A stretch of DNA of 46,195 nt from Planctomycetota bacterium (GTDB lineage Bacteria > Planctomycetota > Planctomycetia > Pirellulales > Pirellulaceae), in contig JAPLNM010000082.1 of assembly GCA_026692845.1 (NCBI GenBank), positions 1 to 46,195 of the forward strand, given 5' to 3'. Under the pieces are notes generated by a model that was not told the DNA's origin, made no database searches, and saw only the letters and a list, made by a program, of their open reading frames with translations. The translations under genes and the position numbers were made by a program. Shown here in pieces: positions 44,322-46,195 of the stretch (its first letter is position 1; each line of letters starts with the position of its first letter).

Positions 44322-44491
44322 GAGTTCGGCTCATAGGCTTGCCTGTGATCGTTCCGGGATCCCAGAAGGATTACAGCCATTGGGCCCGAGCCTACTGGTC
44401 TTCGCTCACGCGGGAGCTAAGTGCAGCGCTAACTCCGGCTACGCGTTCAACCTCGCGTTCTGCGGTCCACCTTCGGGTGACAAAGCTAAAG

Positions 44492-44532
44492 AAAAAAGGC
44501 TGACCAATCACAGGTCAGCCTTTGGGTTTTTT
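44492..44532. terminator. Bidirectional intrinsic terminator between the giant gene and the minus-strand gene
   Basis: AAAGGCTGACC-AATCACA-GGTCAGCCTTT is an 11-bp perfect stem, with TTTTTT (44527-44532) after it on the plus strand and AAAAAA (44492-44497) before it, giving a T-tract on the minus strand. It lies 32 bp past the stop of the 44555-44977 gene and about 170 bp past the giant gene's stop. The intervening 44322-44490 contains no gene; its GC-rich text resembles dispersed intergenic filler, but I cannot confirm a repeat. Confidence 0.92.
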
Positions 44533-44554
44533 CTAACTGCGAACGAGCTTGGAA

Positions 44555-44977
44555 CTACGGGAGGGTGAAGCCTGCAGCAAAACCCGAAGATCCAGCGGCT
44601 TGTCCGGTTCCGAATAGCAATCCCGGTGAGAAACTAGCGCTGAAGTTTCCGATATCAATTTTGAAAGCGGATATCCCAACGGCGGTCTCTACGGCTGCCG
44701 TCGATGAAGTTCCGGCTCCCGCATTCTCGTCGGTGGAGCGAGCAAAATTATTTGAACTAAAGTTGAACTGTGAACCCGTGGCAGGGTCATATATCACGGC
44801 CATGAAGGAGCTCAGACCTGTCGCGTAAGCGGCGCTGCTTTGTCCTCGGATTTGATCGCCAGCCCGTTGGTTGATCGGCTTGATGCTGCTAAGCCCCAAA
44901 GCCTTCAGATCGACTGGATCGGCCGCCATCGCTTGACCGGTAAACAACAAGCAAAAACTCAGAAGAATCTTTCGCAT
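44555..44977 (-). CDS. Small secreted protein with LGLxxI...IRG motif, paralogue A (140 aa)
   Basis: 140 residues. Signal peptide MRKILLSFCLLFTGQAMA then ADPVDLK. It carries LGLSSIKPINQRAGDQIRGQ, the motif shared with the 11075 and 45223 proteins. The remainder is Ser/Gly/Ala/Phe-rich with strands SFMAVIYDPATGSQFNFSS, GISAFKIDIGNFSASF and a C-terminal LLFGTGQAAG...FTLP. Compared without gaps to the 45223 paralogue, 70 of the last 121 residues are identical by eye. The mature region has no Cys. No known family is recognised; it is presumably exported to the periplasm or cell surface. Start: the ATG at 44977 has GGAGAG about 6 nt upstream; the longer frame to 45007 adds 10 residues before the signal peptide. 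It has its own terminator, and the paralogue lies upstream on the same strand. Confidence 0.85.
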   Translation of the reverse strand: MRKILLSFCLLFTGQAMAADPVDLKALGLSSIKPINQRAGDQIRGQSSAAYATGLSSFMAVIYDPATGSQFNFSSNNFARSTDENAGAGTSSTAAVETAVGISAFKIDIGNFSASFSPGLLFGTGQAAGSSGFAAGFTLP

Positions 44978-45058
44978 TCGAACTCTCCAAAAAAATGAAA
45001 ACAACAACCCCCAGCGTTTTGGAGTTGTTACGGAAACACCAGTCGCCAGGGATGTGCA

Positions 45059-45086
45059 AATCTATTTAGTTACGATGCGCAATCAA
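45059..45086 (-). promoter_or_regulatory. Candidate promoter of paralogue A
   Basis: On the minus strand, TTGATT (45081-45086), a 16-bp spacer and TAGATT (45059-45064). Each hexamer matches the sigma-70 consensus in 4 of 6 positions. It lies about 80 bp before the ATG. Confidence 0.3.
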
Positions 45087-45143
45087 GTGCACGCGGACGC
45101 TAAAAACAAAAAATTCCTGCTTTAAACGGACAATTTTAAAACG

Positions 45144-45175
45144 AAAAAAGGCTGGCGTCAGAAACGCCAACCTTT
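45144..45175 (-). terminator. Intrinsic terminator of paralogue B
   Basis: On the minus strand, AAAGGTTGGCGT-TTCTG-ACGCCAGCCTTT is a 12-bp stem with one G-U pair, followed by a T-tract (complement of 45144-45149) and more Ts. It lies about 48 bp after the stop of the 45223 gene. The left arm begins AAAAAAGGCTG on the plus strand, like the terminator at 44492. Confidence 0.88.
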
Positions 45176-45222
45176 CTCAGGAAGTAGTTAAATAAAAACA
45201 ATCCGCTTACGCGGACAAGAGA

Positions 45223-45645
45223 CTACGGCAACGTGAAGGTGATAACAAAGTCCGATGCGCCTGCAGCTTGGCCGGTTCCGAACAGAAGACCTGCGGTGAA
45301 CTGAGCATCGAAGTTGCCGATGTTGATCGTAAAGGCCGAGATACCAGCACCGGTTTCTGCGCCCGTGGTGGAAACAGACGCTGCACCTGCGTTCTCGTCA
45401 CTGGAAGACGAGAAGTTGTTGGTTGCGAAGTTGAATTGGGACGAAGTGGTAGGATCGTAAACGATCGCTGTCAGGGCGCTCAAGCCGGTGGAGTTCGCCG
45501 AAGCGCTCAAACCACGGACTTCATTGCCGACGTCTTCGCTAACTGTTTGCAAAGAACCCAAACCCAAATCGGACAGATCCGATGGATCGCTAGCTAGGGC
45601 AACATTCCCGACGAGCAAAGCGAGAATCAAGATAAACTTCTTCAT
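45223..45645 (-). CDS. Small secreted protein with LGLxxL...VRG motif, paralogue B (140 aa)
   Basis: 140 residues. Signal peptide MKKFILILALLVGNVALA then SDPSDL. It contains LGLGSLQTVSEDVGNEVRGL, then AIVYDPTTSSQFNFATNNF, a Ser-rich stretch ending in SDENAGAA, GISAFTINIGNFDAQFTAG and the closing LLFGTGQAAG...FTLP. It is the same length as paralogue A and alignable over the mature region with no gap. The family is not recognised. The even hydrophobic/Ser alternation suggests a beta-rich secreted protein. Start: the ATG at 45645 is preceded by TGGAG; the open frame runs to 45756 but would bury the signal peptide. A good promoter lies at 45735-45763 and a terminator at 45144-45175, so it is a single-gene transcript. 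Confidence 0.85.
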   Translation of the reverse strand: MKKFILILALLVGNVALASDPSDLSDLGLGSLQTVSEDVGNEVRGLSASANSTGLSALTAIVYDPTTSSQFNFATNNFSSSSDENAGAASVSTTGAETGAGISAFTINIGNFDAQFTAGLLFGTGQAAGASDFVITFTLP

Positions 45646-45734
45646 GAAGCCAACTCCAGCAACCTCTATAAAAAAGAATTCAGCCACCGACGGTCGCAGG
45701 GCGTTGACTGAACGTACACAAAACGTGCAGGGGG

Positions 45735-45763
45735 ATTTTATCCACCAGTTGGTCAACCGACAA
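45735..45763 (-). promoter_or_regulatory. Candidate promoter of paralogue B
   Basis: On the minus strand, TTGTCG (45758-45763), a 17-bp spacer and TAAAAT (45735-45740; 5 of 6 to TATAAT). It is placed to give an 80-90-nt leader to the ATG at 45645. Confidence 0.45.
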
Positions 45764-45875
45764 GCAAATGTACCCTATTAATTAGAAAAATCGGAAAAGC
45801 CCTCTAGATAAGAATATCTGATGCGCGGTGTCTGCGATGCACTTTTTAGGTCTGGACCCCAAGTTGGGCTCAAAG

Positions 45876-45900
45876 GCTACTAGGTACAAAGGCTAGTAGC
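45876..45900 (-). terminator. Hairpin at the stop codon of the right-edge gene
   Basis: GCTACTAG-(9 nt)-CTAGTAGC is a perfect 8-bp stem overlapping the stop codon. On the minus strand only CTTTG follows, so it is at best a weak terminator. Confidence 0.4.
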
Positions 45901-46195
45901 TGAGACTCGCACTTACAAAAAAGCCGAGCAGAACCAAATCCTCGGGATTTGCATCTGCGCGCGTGGCGATGGCTCCTCCAAACTCGTTCGTGTTGATTTG
46001 ACCGACCATGCTAGCTACCGACTGGCTGCGAGTCGCGATACTGCCGGTCTGCCAATACTGCCCTTCAAAACCGCTTCTCAGGTGGAGCGATGCGGGATTG
46101 CAATCGATCCATGAAACTGGGCATCGATAATCGAGGCCTAACTGAAGCATGCCCAGACCGATCATGCCGTCCCAATTTGCGATCGCTTCGTCTCG
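45893..46195 (-). CDS. Probable outer-membrane beta-barrel protein, C-terminal part (partial)
   Basis: The last ~100 residues of a gene that runs off the right edge: the frame stays open through the final base, so the ATG at 46165 is internal (reading NWDGMIGLGMLQLGLDYRCP). It shows amphipathic strands separated by loops: LGLDYRCPVSW, LRSGFEGQYWQTG, then VLLGFFVSASLSY ending in a C-terminal aromatic residue, the beta-signal recognised by the Bam complex. The SFRxGFEGQYW-type strand and the Cys pair (YRCP, IDCN) recall the Lpg1974/BBP7-like porin-type families common in planctomycetes, but I cannot tell which. It is probably an integral outer-membrane protein. The 45646-45892 gap separates it from paralogue B. 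Confidence 0.55.
   Translation of the reverse strand, partial: RDEAIANWDGMIGLGMLQLGLDYRCPVSWIDCNPASLHLRSGFEGQYWQTGSIATRSQSVASMVGQINTNEFGGAIATRADANPEDLVLLGFFVSASLSY

Overview
The window looks like a chromosomal segment of a planctomycete, most likely Pirellulales/Rhodopirellula-like. The evidence is a giant LEPR-XLL/DUF4347 surface protein ending in the 'NPLDVL.VID.IN' type of dockerin common in that group, a circularly permuted ATP-grasp/alpha-E pair, frequent TTG starts, and an intergenic TTGCGTCT octamer repeat. No rRNA, tRNA, CRISPR array or transposase was seen.

Left edge (1-2105): the C-terminal end of a Hint-carrying polymorphic toxin with a probable RNase tip, followed in TAATG overlap by a presumed immunity gene. 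A PIN-domain toxin/HTH antitoxin operon converges on it with a 4-bp overlap. A 392-bp gap follows, holding a perfect hairpin and the octamer repeat.

Housekeeping block (2498-10687): on the minus strand, a circularly permuted ATP-grasp enzyme and an alpha-E protein, then a sugar phosphate isomerase/epimerase-like TIM barrel and a small TPR protein. On the plus strand, hisA, then glnB (PII) and glnD. GlnD uridylylates the PII protein encoded 37 bp upstream of it, so the last two form a nitrogen-sensing unit.

Surface/secretion block (11075-46195): a small secreted protein (141 aa), then one open reading frame of about 32.4 kb (about 10,815 residues). Its layout is LEPR-XLL, DUF4347, three beta-module plus pentapeptide-repeat units, further beta modules with at least ten copies of a short beta repeat, an RTX-like block, alternating golvesin-like and ASPM/choice-of-anchor-D-like domains, four malectin-like beta sandwiches, an Ig-like domain, a dockerin pair and an acidic tail. 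Downstream on the minus strand lie two further small secreted proteins of 140 aa each, paralogous to one another and sharing an N-terminal LGLxxL...[IV]RG motif with the 141-aa protein upstream. An outer-membrane-barrel-like gene runs off the right edge.

The most interesting parts are the giant gene itself and the three small secreted proteins with a shared, unrecognised N-terminal motif that flank it.

All assignments come from reading the sequence and remembered family features; no database search was run.
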